A DNA stretch of 64,000 nt from CALMBW01 sp963779645. GTDB lineage: Bacteria > Actinomycetota > CADDZG01 > WHSQ01. How positions within the stretch are numbered: position 1 is the first letter of the stretch; each line of letters starts with the position of its first letter. The notes under the pieces were generated by a model. The model worked only from the letters and a program-made list of their open reading frames with translations. It did not search any database and was not told the origin of the DNA. Shown one piece after another: positions 46,960-55,225 of the stretch. Location of the stretch: positions 1,054,001-1,118,000 of the forward strand of contig CAVZYX010000005.1 of the NCBI GenBank assembly GCA_963779645.1, written 5' to 3'. The position numbers and the translations under genes were made by a program.

Positions 46960-48504
46960 ATGAGCGATGACGTTTTCTACGTCACCACTCCGATCTATTA
47001 CGTGAACGACGTGCCCCACCTGGGCCACGCCTATACGACCGTGATCGCCGACTTCATCGCTCGGTTCCGCCGGATGCAGGGCAGGCATGTTCATTTCCTG
47101 ACGGGCACGGATGAGCACGGCCAGAAGGTGCTTCGGACGGCAGAGGAAAAAGGCATTACCCCTAAGGAATGGACGGACCAGATCGTCCCTCGCTGGACCG
47201 AGGTGTGGACGGCTCTGCAGATCTCCAACGACGACTTCATCCGGACCACCGAAGCGCGGCATGAGGGTCCCGTGCAGAGATTCGTTCAGGACCTCTACGA
47301 CAAGGGCGAGATCTACTTGGGCGAGTACGAAGGGCTGTACTGCGTCGGTTGTGAGGGCTTCAAAACACCAGACGACCTAGTCGACGGTAAGTGCCCACTT
47401 CATGGAACCGTCCCCGAAGCCGTGAAGGAAGAGAACTACTTCTTCAAGCTGAGTAAGTACATCGAGCCCTTGATCGAGTTGTACGAGCGTGATGAACGCG
47501 CCGTCATGCCAGATACCCGGCGCAACGAGATCCTCGGGAAGCTGCGCCAAGGAGTAGAGGATCTTTCGATCTCGCGTGTTTCGTTCGATTGGGGCGTGCC
47601 GGTTCCCTGGGATCCGAGGCACGTCATCTATGTATGGGTCGACGCGTTACAGAACTACATCACCGCGATCGGTTACGGCGCAGACGATGTCAGATTCAAA
47701 GAGATATGGCCTGCCGACATCCATTTCGTCGGCAAGGACATCCTCTGGTTCCACTCTGTCATCTGGCCGGCGATGTTGATGGCCCAAGGACTGCCGTTGC
47801 CCCACACGGTCTTCGCCCATGGATTCCTTCAAGTAGGTGGCGAGAAGATGAGTAAGTCGAAGGCAACGGGGATCAGTCCGCACGATTTGATCGCGACATT
47901 CGGGTCCGATGGCTATCGTTATTACTTCATGCGGGAGATCAGTTTCGGTCAAGACGGGTCCTTCTCGTGGGAATCGATGGTCGAGCGCTACAACTTCGAC
48001 CTTGCCAACGACTACGGAAACCTCGCGCAGCGAGTTACGTCGATGATCGGTCGGTATCTCGGAGGAACGATCCCCGATGTACCGAGCCCAGATGAAACGA
48101 CGGAAGCCGAGGAGCGTCTCCATACCGCGTTCGAAGAAGCATTCGCCGGAATGGAAGCTGCGGTCGATGACATCTCACCAACGGAAGCGCTCAAGCAATG
48201 TTGGACATTCGTTCGAAAAGCGAACTCCTACGTCGAGGAGGTCGCGCCCTGGTCCCTGGCTAAGGATGAAACACAGCGCCGCCGGCTGGAGGTCGTGCTC
48301 TATTCACTTGCCGACTCGCTTCGATTACTGGCGATGCTGACCGAGCCGATAATGCCGCGGGCCGCTACTGAGTTGTGGGGTCGACTTGGGCTTTCCGGAT
48401 CGGTGGAAGACAACGTCTATAGCGAGACCGCTCGGTTCGGGCTTTTCCCCAGCGGGACACAGGTACAGGTCGGCGACCCTCTGTTTCCCCGCATCGAGTC
48501 CTAG
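46960..48504 (+). CDS. metG: Methionyl-tRNA synthetase
   Basis: A 514-residue class I synthetase charging tRNA-Met. The HIGH-type motif is HLGH in YYVNDVPHLGHAYTTVIADF, and KMSKS is in GGEKMSKSKATG. The zinc-knuckle region YCVGCEGFKTPDDLVDGKCP has three Cys and a His. The C-terminal dimerisation domain seen in some bacteria is absent, as in other compact actinobacterial and Firmicutes enzymes. A GGGAAAGGGA ribosome binding site precedes the ATG. tatD starts within its stop codon, so it heads the metG-tatD-ksgA-ispE operon. Confidence 0.95.
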   Translation: MSDDVFYVTTPIYYVNDVPHLGHAYTTVIADFIARFRRMQGRHVHFLTGTDEHGQKVLRTAEEKGITPKEWTDQIVPRWTEVWTALQISNDDFIRTTEARHEGPVQRFVQDLYDKGEIYLGEYEGLYCVGCEGFKTPDDLVDGKCPLHGTVPEAVKEENYFFKLSKYIEPLIELYERDERAVMPDTRRNEILGKLRQGVEDLSISRVSFDWGVPVPWDPRHVIYVWVDALQNYITAIGYGADDVRFKEIWPADIHFVGKDILWFHSVIWPAMLMAQGLPLPHTVFAHGFLQVGGEKMSKSKATGISPHDLIATFGSDGYRYYFMREISFGQDGSFSWESMVERYNFDLANDYGNLAQRVTSMIGRYLGGTIPDVPSPDETTEAEERLHTAFEEAFAGMEAAVDDISPTEALKQCWTFVRKANSYVEEVAPWSLAKDETQRRRLEVVLYSLADSLRLLAMLTEPIMPRAATELWGRLGLSGSVEDNVYSETARFGLFPSGTQVQVGDPLFPRIES

Positions 48505-49259
48505 TGTGGTTCGACACTCACTGCCACCTCTACGACTTCAAGGATGACGCGGCCAAGATCGCCGCGAGCGCGCGGGAACAGGGGGTTGAGGGCATCTGTG
48601 TCGTGGGGGTGGATGTCGTGACCTCGAGGATCGCTCTTGGTTTGACTGAGTTGGACGGCGTCGTTTCGGGGGCGGCGGTCCACCCAACCGAAGCCAAAGG
48701 CTGGGATGACTCTTGGGCAGACGAGATAGATGAACTTCTCGCCGAACCGAAGGTCGTCGCCGTCGGTGAAACGGGGATCGACCTTCACTGGGACAAAACT
48801 TTCCTCGACGATCAGAAGCGAGCTTTGGCCAAGCACGTGGAACTCAGCAAGAAGCATGGCAAGGCGCTCATCATGCACACACGTGACTCGATCGATGAGA
48901 CGCTCGATCTTCTGGAGGAAGTCGGTCCGCCGGAGAGAATGATCTTCCATTGTTGGTCGGGGGATCGAGCGAGCCTCGAGCGCGCCGTTGGCCTTGGGGC
49001 CTATATCTCTTTCGCCGGCAACGTGACATACAAGAGCGCTGAGAACATCCGCGACGTAGTACCCGGCGTGCCGGACGATCTTCTCCTGGTCGAAACCGAC
49101 GCTCCCTATCTTGCTCCGGTGCCCATGCGCCGTCAGCACAACGAACCTGCATTCGTGGCATACACGGGAGCTCTAGTAGCAGAGCTACGTGGCACGGATA
49201 CCGATGAGTTAGCGGCTCTGACCACCCTTAACGCACGGACCGTCTTCGGGCTGAGATGA
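48504..49259 (+). CDS. tatD: TatD-family metal-dependent hydrolase
   Basis: A 251-residue TIM-barrel hydrolase of the TatD deoxyribonuclease family. The metal motif FDTHCHLYDF is N-terminal; GETGIDLHW, LIMHTRDS, MIFHCWSG and LLVETDAPYLAP provide the other ligands. Members act as 3'-5' exonucleases or D-aminoacyl deacylase-like enzymes; substrate in vivo is uncertain. GTG 48504 overlaps the metG stop by one base, and its end overlaps ksgA by 4 bp. Many actinobacteria have an rpfB gene after tatD; it is missing here. Confidence 0.92.
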   Translation: MWFDTHCHLYDFKDDAAKIAASAREQGVEGICVVGVDVVTSRIALGLTELDGVVSGAAVHPTEAKGWDDSWADEIDELLAEPKVVAVGETGIDLHWDKTFLDDQKRALAKHVELSKKHGKALIMHTRDSIDETLDLLEEVGPPERMIFHCWSGDRASLERAVGLGAYISFAGNVTYKSAENIRDVVPGVPDDLLLVETDAPYLAPVPMRRQHNEPAFVAYTGALVAELRGTDTDELAALTTLNARTVFGLR

Positions 49260-50089
49260 GCGGCGCAGAGTTGCTCGGCGCGAAGCGACTTCGTGAAGTG
49301 CTTGATCGTCACGGGGCTCGCCTGACGAAGAGTCTCGGTCAGAACTTCGTTATCGACCCCAACACGATCCGAAAGATGGTCGATCTGGCAGGGGTCGGTG
49401 AGGGAGACAGCGTCCTGGAGATCGGGGCCGGTGCCGGCTCCCTGACCCTTGGTCTAGCAGCAACCGGGGCGAAGGTGATCGCTCTCGAGGTGGACGAGCA
49501 ACTTGTGCCCGTTCTCGAAGAGACGACGGGGAGCCTGGCGAACGTAGAAGTCATCCATGCCGACGTGCTCGAGTTCGACATGGCAACTGTTACCTCGGAT
49601 TCGTTGGTGGCCAACCTTCCGTACAACATCGCTGCAACGGTCGTGCTCGACGCGCTATACGGGGCGATGTCGCTGCGAACTTTGACGGTGATGGCGCAGC
49701 GAGAAGTGGCGGAGCGACTTGCAGCGCCACCAGGGAGCAAGATCTACGGACGGACGAGTGTGCTGACCGCATTCCACGGACAAGCCAAGATGGTGGGAAC
49801 CGTGTCGCGCAATGCATTCTTTCCAGTGCCTAACGTGGATTCCGCGATCGTGCAGATCCACCGGCGGGAGCCGCCCGAAGCCGACGTTGATGTTTTCAAG
49901 CGGGTGGTGAAGGCCGCTTTCGGCCAGCGCCGTAAGACCATCAGGCAAAGCCTTGCCGGTGTGATGGGCTCGCCAGAGGCCGTGTCACAAGCGTTGGGTG
50001 AGATCGGGATCGACCCCGGGGCGAGACCCGAGAGACTAGGCCTCGATGATTTCGTCGCGATCGCGCGCTCGGGTGTGCCCGCGCCATGA
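49256..50089 (+). CDS. rsmA: 16S rRNA (adenine(1518)-N6/adenine(1519)-N6)-dimethyltransferase
   Basis: A 277-residue KsgA/RsmA, dimethylating two adenines near the 3' end of 16S rRNA during small-subunit maturation. LTKSLGQNFVIDPNTIRKMV, the SAM motif VLEIGAGAGSLTLGLAATGA, and NLPYNIAATVVLDAL are characteristic; MAQREVAERLAAPPGSKIYG and AFGQRRKTIRQSLAG complete it. ATG 49256 overlaps tatD as ATGA and its stop overlaps the ispE ATG. Confidence 0.95.
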   Translation: MSGAELLGAKRLREVLDRHGARLTKSLGQNFVIDPNTIRKMVDLAGVGEGDSVLEIGAGAGSLTLGLAATGAKVIALEVDEQLVPVLEETTGSLANVEVIHADVLEFDMATVTSDSLVANLPYNIAATVVLDALYGAMSLRTLTVMAQREVAERLAAPPGSKIYGRTSVLTAFHGQAKMVGTVSRNAFFPVPNVDSAIVQIHRREPPEADVDVFKRVVKAAFGQRRKTIRQSLAGVMGSPEAVSQALGEIGIDPGARPERLGLDDFVAIARSGVPAP

Positions 50090-50950
50090 GGGTCAAAGCG
50101 AACGCGAAGGTCAACCTCTCTCTTCGGGTGCTCCGTCGTTGGCCTGACGGATTGCACGCGATCGAAAGCGTTTTCCATTCGATCGATCTTGCCGATCAGC
50201 TGACCGTTAGGGCCACACAGGACGCAAACATCGAGGTTTCGGGGATCGATTTCGCCGACGACACAGTCACGCGGGCGGCCCTTGCGCTCCGAGATGCTAC
50301 GGACGCGAAGCAGGGGGCTGCTATCCACGTTCACAAGCAGATCCCTGTCGCGGCGGGACTCGCCGGGGGGAGCGCTGATGCGGCCGCGACTCTGCGTGCC
50401 CTGGACGAGCTTTGGAAGACGCGGTTAAGCGAGCGTCAGATGTGCGAGATCGGAGCGACGATCGGAAGCGATGTTCCGTTCTGTCTGATCGGAGGTCCGG
50501 CAGTCGTCACTGGTCGCGGAGAGCTCGTCATGCGCCTTCCGGGCACCAGCCCGCTGGCACTGGTGCTTGGCATCGCAAAGGAAGGGCTGAGCACGGCCGA
50601 CGTCTATCGTCGCTACGACGAAGTGGGCGCGACGCAGATCCTCGACAGCAGGCCAATGATCGACGCGCTGGCAGCAGACGATCCCGAAGGGGTCGCGGCC
50701 CACCTCCATAACGACCTCGAGAGGGCCGCTTTCGACATGAGACCGGAGTTGGCTAGGTCGAAGGAAAAGATGGTGGAGGCCGGGGCTCTCGGTGCTCTGA
50801 TGAGCGGGTCGGGGCCGACCATCTTCGGCGTTTGCGAGAACGACGCACACGCGAGAGGTTGCGGGACGGCTCGATGGGATCTTCGACAGGGTGCTCGTGA
50901 CTACAACCCGAGCTACGGGAGTGGAGATTTCGGCTCGGTCGGATGCGTAA
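50086..50950 (+). CDS. ispE: 4-diphosphocytidyl-2-C-methyl-D-erythritol kinase, with a one-base insertion near the 3' end
   Basis: A GHMP kinase of the MEP isoprenoid pathway, feeding undecaprenyl phosphate and quinone synthesis. AKVNLSLRVLRRWPDGLHAI, the ATP loop IPVAAGLAGGSADAAATLRA and LMSGSGPTIFGVCEN are typical. After NDAHAR the first frame runs off into the tRNA gene; with one G removed at 50853-50858 it reads VAGRLDGIFDRVLVTTTRAT and stops with TAA at 50950, 15 bp before tRNA-Gln. That gives ~288 residues, the normal size, so an insertion error is likely. Confidence 0.9.
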
Positions 50951-50965
50951 CATGGCCCCCGATGA

Positions 50966-51036
50966 TGCCCCGTGGGGTAAAGGCAGCCCGTGGGTTTTTG
51001 GTACCTAAAGTCTAGGTTCGAGTCCTAGCGGGGCAG
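50966..51036 (+). tRNA. tRNA-Gln (anticodon TTG)
   Basis: A 71-nt tRNA: acceptor TGCCCCG/CGGGGCA, D-stem GGGT/GCCC with a short 7-nt loop, anticodon stem TGGGT/ACCTA around TTTTGGT (anticodon TTG), and T-stem CTAGG/CCTAG around TTCGAGT. Discriminator G, no CCA. Its place between ispE and glmU matches mycobacteria. No truncated copies follow it. Confidence 0.92.
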
Positions 51037-51054
51037 CGAGGAACGAGGAGGGTG

Positions 51055-52434
51055 ATGACGAGCAGCAAGGTGGCAGCGGTTGTCCTTGCGGCCGGCGAGG
51101 GCAAGCGGCTCAAGTCCAAGCTGCCCAAGGTGCTGCATCCCGCTGCGGGAAAACCTCTCCTCGTCCACGCGCTCGAAGCAGCATCGGTCTCGGGAGTGGG
51201 TGATGTGGTCGCCGTGGTGTCGGTTCGTCGTGACGAGATCGCCGACACGGTTGCCAGGTTCACTACTCCACCTCGCTACGTGGTTCAAGATCCGCCGCGG
51301 GGTACCGGCGACGCAGTGAAGATCGCTCTACCTGCGATCCCCGAAGCAGAAACGGTTCTCGTCACAAACGCAGACCTTCCGCTCCTAAGCGGCGAGACGC
51401 TTCGTGCGTTGATGGATCTGCATAAGGAGACGGGATCGGCCGCAACCATGCTCACGGCCGATGCTCCAAGCGGAAGCGACTTCGGCCGTGTGATCAGAAC
51501 CTCGTCGGGCGAGGTCGAGCGGATCGTCGAGGCCCGGGACGCTACAGAGGAAGAACTGCAGATCGACGAAGTGAATGTTGGCGTGTACGTCTTCGACAGA
51601 GAACTGTTGAGTCGCACGCTGGGTCAGGTTCAATCAGATAACTCCCAGGGCGAGTACTACCTCACCGATGTTGTGGGGTTGCTCCGGGCATCCGGACATG
51701 CGGTTAGGCCGCACAAGATCGAATGGGAGGAGACGCTCGGCGTGAACGATCGTGTCCAGCTTGCAGAAGCTTCGAAGGAGTTGTACCGCCGTACGGCAGA
51801 GCACTGGATGAAAGAGGGGGTCACCATCGTCGACCCGTCGTCGACCTTCATCGACTCTGGTGTGACGCTCGAATCCGATTCGACGATCCTGCCTTTCACG
51901 TTCCTGGAAGGCGAGACAAAGGTTGGGTCCGGTGCGACCGTGGGTCCGAGTTCTCGCATCATCGATTCTGTGATCGATAGCGGAGCCGAGGTGAGCTATT
52001 CGGTCGTGCGCGGCTCCCACGTTGGGAAGAACGCATCGGTAGGGCCGTTCGCATCGCTGCGCCCTGGGACCGAGATGAAAGCGGGGTCCAAGCTGGGCAC
52101 ATTCGTCGAAACGAAGAAGACGACGATCGGTGAGGGGTCCAAGGCGAACCATCTTGCCTATCTGGGCGATGCGACGATCGGTAAGGGCGTCAATGTTGGC
52201 GCAGGAACTATCACGTGCAACTGGGACGGCCAGAATAAGCATCAAACGATCATCGAAGACGACGCTTACATCTCGTCGGACACGATGCTTGTTGCACCCG
52301 TGCGGATCGGTAAGCGAGCGGCGACGGGGGCGGGGTCCGTGGTCCGGGAAGACGTTCCGGATGATGCCCTTGCAGTTGGGGTCCCGGCTCGCATAGTCGA
52401 AGGCAAAGGGAACAGACTCAAGAAAGGTCACTGA
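51055..52434 (+). CDS. glmU: Bifunctional UDP-N-acetylglucosamine pyrophosphorylase / glucosamine-1-phosphate acetyltransferase
   Basis: A 459-residue GlmU making UDP-GlcNAc for peptidoglycan. The N-terminal uridylyltransferase has VVLAAGEGKRLKSKLPKVLH, DPPRGTGDAVKIALP and LVTNADLPLLSGETL; the C-terminal left-handed beta helix has repeats such as VGPFASLRPGTEMKAGSKLG and the acetyl-transfer region ANHLAYLGDATIGKGVNVGA. ATG 51055 is preceded by GAGGAGG and is preferred over GTG 51052. It starts 18 bp after tRNA-Gln. Confidence 0.95.
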   Translation: MTSSKVAAVVLAAGEGKRLKSKLPKVLHPAAGKPLLVHALEAASVSGVGDVVAVVSVRRDEIADTVARFTTPPRYVVQDPPRGTGDAVKIALPAIPEAETVLVTNADLPLLSGETLRALMDLHKETGSAATMLTADAPSGSDFGRVIRTSSGEVERIVEARDATEEELQIDEVNVGVYVFDRELLSRTLGQVQSDNSQGEYYLTDVVGLLRASGHAVRPHKIEWEETLGVNDRVQLAEASKELYRRTAEHWMKEGVTIVDPSSTFIDSGVTLESDSTILPFTFLEGETKVGSGATVGPSSRIIDSVIDSGAEVSYSVVRGSHVGKNASVGPFASLRPGTEMKAGSKLGTFVETKKTTIGEGSKANHLAYLGDATIGKGVNVGAGTITCNWDGQNKHQTIIEDDAYISSDTMLVAPVRIGKRAATGAGSVVREDVPDDALAVGVPARIVEGKGNRLKKGH

Positions 52435-52492
52435 CAAAGGGGCCCAAGGGCCTCACTGGGGGGCCGCGTCTATTAGGGTTGACTCGATGGAC

Positions 52493-52560
52493 TGGCGTGG
52501 GATGCCTGGAAGGCATCCCATCAGAGGAAATGGGATTCAGGGTTTTGGAATCCCATTTTA
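52493..52560 (+). repeat. Palindromic element, copy 2, in the prs leader
   Basis: Two hairpins in series: GGGATGCC-TGGAA-GGCATCCC, then AAATGGGATTC, a loop with GTTTT, and GAATCCCATTT. The second hairpin and the leading GTGGGATGC are shared with 22097-22145, whose first hairpin has lost its 3' arm. It ends ~5 nt before the prs ribosome binding site, so it may affect prs expression. Confidence 0.7.
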
Positions 52561-52570
52561 GGGAGCCCGC

Positions 52571-53560
52571 TTGCAGCTGATCACCCACAAGCACTTGATG
52601 ATCTTTTCCGGTACGGCACATCCGGCTTTGGCCGAAGAGGTTGCAAGGCATCTAGGGATGAAGCTGTCGGAAGTGGAGATCGAGTCGTTCTCGAACTCGG
52701 AGACCTACGTCCGGTTCACCGATTCCGTGCGTGGGTGCGACGCCTTCGTGATCCAAGCGATGTGCGACCCTGTCGACCACAATGTCATGCAGCAGCTGCT
52801 GATGATCGACGCTCTCAAGCGAGCTTCTGCCAAGCGGATCACGGCAGTGGCTCCGTCTTACCCGTACTCCCGATCCGATAGGAAGGCTCGCTCGCGCGAG
52901 CACATCGGTGGGAAGCTGATAGCGGACTTCTACGAGGCAGCGGGGGCCGATCGGGTCCTCTCCGTCGACCTCCACAGCGGCCAGATCCAGGGCTTCTTCG
53001 ATATCCCCTTCGATCATCTGACCGCGCTCCCGCTGTTGGCCGATCACTACGCCGAGAGACTCGTTGGCGATTTCGTCGTGGTGTCACCGGACTCCGGTGG
53101 CGTGCGGCTCGCCGACAAGTACGTGCAGTACCTCAGCGAGTTCCACAACCTCCGGGGCGAGGTCGCCTTCCTGCATAAGAGACGCAGCAAGGAGACAAGG
53201 AACGAGAGTCAAACGCTCGCCGTCGTTGGTGAGGTGAAGGACAGGATCTGTCTGATCGTCGATGACATGATCGACACCGCCGGCACCCTTACCCACGGGG
53301 CGGAGTCCTTGATGAGCATGGGAGCGAAAGAGGTCTACGCCGCAGCCACGCACCCTGTCCTCAGCGGCCCTGCCGTCGATCGGATCAAGAACTCGCAGAT
53401 CAAAGAGGTTGCCGTCACCAACACCCTGCCCCTTCCGAGCGAGAAGCAGATGGACAAGCTCATGGTCCTCTCGATCGCCCCCACGATCGCCCAAACGGTC
53501 AAAGCCGTCTTCGAAGAAGAGTCCGTCTCCGAACTCTTCCACGGAGAAAACCAGCCCTAG
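52571..53560 (+). CDS. prs: Ribose-phosphate pyrophosphokinase
   Basis: A 329-residue PRPP synthetase supplying purine, pyrimidine, His, Trp and decaprenyl-phosphoribose pathways. IFSGTAHPALAEEVARHLGM, the ATP region YPYSRSDRKARSREHIGGKL, the Mg motif VLSVDLHSGQIQGFFDIPFD and the PRPP loop CLIVDDMIDTAGTLTHGAES are intact. Start is TTG 52571 with AGGGAG at 5-nt spacing. A palindromic repeat occupies its leader, and a long hairpin follows its stop. Confidence 0.95.
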   Translation: MQLITHKHLMIFSGTAHPALAEEVARHLGMKLSEVEIESFSNSETYVRFTDSVRGCDAFVIQAMCDPVDHNVMQQLLMIDALKRASAKRITAVAPSYPYSRSDRKARSREHIGGKLIADFYEAAGADRVLSVDLHSGQIQGFFDIPFDHLTALPLLADHYAERLVGDFVVVSPDSGGVRLADKYVQYLSEFHNLRGEVAFLHKRRSKETRNESQTLAVVGEVKDRICLIVDDMIDTAGTLTHGAESLMSMGAKEVYAAATHPVLSGPAVDRIKNSQIKEVAVTNTLPLPSEKQMDKLMVLSIAPTIAQTVKAVFEEESVSELFHGENQP

Positions 53561-53566
53561 CTTTAC

Positions 53567-53668
53567 GGTGGTCGGACGATCCCTCCAGGGCACCCGCTCC
53601 GCTTCGCTCCGCTCATCCTCGGCCCTTCGGGCCATCGTCCAGTGCCCTTCCGGGATCGTCCGCCCACC
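53567..53668. repeat. Long imperfect inverted repeat after prs
   Basis: Arms of 27 nt at 53567-53593 and 53642-53668 match at about 23 positions (GGTGG...CGGACGATCCC...GGGCAC). The loop holds CCGCTTCGCTCC and a GGCCC-TTC-GGGCC hairpin. It may terminate prs transcription or be a dispersed palindromic repeat; no T-run follows. Confidence 0.55.
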
Positions 53669-53886
53669 TATCGACGTTCAGAGCCCCCCTTTGTCTCTCT
53701 GGTGGCGATGCGTGCGCCCCAAGGGGGCGACCGCATCGCATTGAAGTGGGCGGTTGAGCGGGGGGCGCTGACCAGGGATAATGTTTGTTCGCTCCGCGTG
53801 GGAACACGCCTGGAGCCCCATGGAGATCCCCTACTGGGTCGACGCGCTCTCAAGCCGTCAACCGAGACAGAACTAAGGAGTTTCAA
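53669..53886. other. Leader region of rplY, no further gene seen
   Basis: Between the palindrome and the rplY start the frame of rplY stays open from 53785, but no family sequence is found there. An rplY promoter is presumably within it; no confident -10/-35 pair was identified. Confidence 0.3.
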
Positions 53887-54603
53887 GTGGCAGAGGTCAA
53901 GTTGGCGGTCATCAAGCGTGACGACACCGGCAAGGGTGCCGCTCGTCGTACCCGGGCCGCAGGGAAGGTACCGGCGGTCGTTTATGGGCACGGCATGGAG
54001 CCCCTGACCATCTCGGTCGACAGACGTGAGTTCCTGACCGCCTTGAAGACCGATGCCGGGATGAACGTCCTCCTGGACCTCGACCTCGAGGGGAAGACCA
54101 CTCTGGCCCTCACCAAAGAGCTCCAGCGCGACCCTGTGAAGGGGACCCTCCTCCACGCCGACTTCATCAAGATCGACCGCGACCAGACCGTTGACCTCGA
54201 GGTTCCGCTGCACCTGATCGGTGAAGCGGCGGGGGCCAAGGAAGGTGGAGTGCTCCAGCACCCGCTTACCTCGCTTCACGTTCGGGTCAAGGTCACCGAG
54301 GTGCCCGAGGTCATCGAGGCAGATGTGTCTGCATTGAACATCGGCGACGCGCTTCGGGTCAGCGACCTGACGGCAGCCGTCGGCTACGAGGTCCTCAACG
54401 ATCCCGACACGGTTGTTGCTTCTGTTTCGGCTCCTGTTTCGGAGGCCGAGCTCGAGGCGATGGAGGCCGAGGCCGGTATCGAGGCCGAAGAGCCGGAAGG
54501 CGAAGCAGCCGAGGGAGAGGCCGCGGCCGAGGAAGGCGAAGCTGCCTCCGAGGAACCGTCCGCCGAGGGCGGCGACTCATCGGAGGGCGAGGGCTCGAGC
54601 TAG
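53887..54603 (+). CDS. rplY: 50S ribosomal protein L25 (CTC/TL5 type)
   Basis: A 238-residue L25 of the long CTC class that binds 5S rRNA. The N-terminal domain has GKGAARRTRAAGKVPAVVYG and the second domain has VDLEVPLHLIGEAAGAKEGG, LTSLHVRVKVTEVPEVIEAD and LNIGDALRVSDL. The last ~55 residues are an extended Glu/Ala/Gly-rich acidic tail, common in actinobacteria. GTG 53887 with AAGGAG at 6-nt spacing is chosen over the longer open frame. Confidence 0.93.
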   Translation: MAEVKLAVIKRDDTGKGAARRTRAAGKVPAVVYGHGMEPLTISVDRREFLTALKTDAGMNVLLDLDLEGKTTLALTKELQRDPVKGTLLHADFIKIDRDQTVDLEVPLHLIGEAAGAKEGGVLQHPLTSLHVRVKVTEVPEVIEADVSALNIGDALRVSDLTAAVGYEVLNDPDTVVASVSAPVSEAELEAMEAEAGIEAEEPEGEAAEGEAAAEEGEAASEEPSAEGGDSSEGEGSS

Positions 54604-54606
54604 CCC

Positions 54607-55203
54607 TTGCCGCTTTTCAGGAAGAGCGCGCCCGACCCGGACCGCTTCGTTGTTGTTGGTCTGGGGAACCCCGGCGAGCAATATGCCAAAACGCGCCACA
54701 ACGCCGGGGCGATGGTCGTCGAGATCCTCGCCGAGCGCGTCGGCACGCGCTTCAAGAACCACAAGTCGGGATGCTTCGTCGCGGAGGGGCGGTTGGCCGG
54801 TGCGCCCGTTGTCGTGGCGCGTCCGATCAATTACATGAATACATCAGGACAACCCGTGCGCCAGCTCGTTTCCTTCTACAAAGTGCCGATCGAGCATGTG
54901 ATCGTCGTACACGACGAGATCGATATCCCCTTCGGTGAGGTTCGGATCAAGGAAAGTGGCGGGCTCGCCGGCCACAACGGACTCAAGTCGATCGCCAATC
55001 ACCTGGGCACGAAGGAATTCCTAAGGGTCCGTGTCGGAGTGGGCCGCCCCCGTGGTGGCGACGCGGCCGATCACGTACTCGACCGCTTCTCATCTTCCGA
55101 GCGGAAGGAATTGCCCGATCTGTTGGAGCGCGCAGCGGACGCAGTCGAACGCGTTATCGAGGCTGGAGCCGATCGAGCGATGACCGAATTCAACGCCCGC
55201 TAG
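54607..55203 (+). CDS. pth: Peptidyl-tRNA hydrolase
   Basis: A 198-residue Pth that releases peptides from tRNA after premature drop-off. VVVGLGNPGEQYAKTRHNAG contains the catalytic His, VVARPINYMNTSGQPV and VIVHDEIDIPFGEVRIKESG follow with the catalytic Asp, and LAGHNGLKSIANHLGTKEFL is characteristic. Start is TTG 54607, 3 bp after rplY, indicating coexpression. Confidence 0.94.
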   Translation: MPLFRKSAPDPDRFVVVGLGNPGEQYAKTRHNAGAMVVEILAERVGTRFKNHKSGCFVAEGRLAGAPVVVARPINYMNTSGQPVRQLVSFYKVPIEHVIVVHDEIDIPFGEVRIKESGGLAGHNGLKSIANHLGTKEFLRVRVGVGRPRGGDAADHVLDRFSSSERKELPDLLERAADAVERVIEAGADRAMTEFNAR

Positions 55204-55225
55204 ACCGCTAAACTCGATCCAACAA

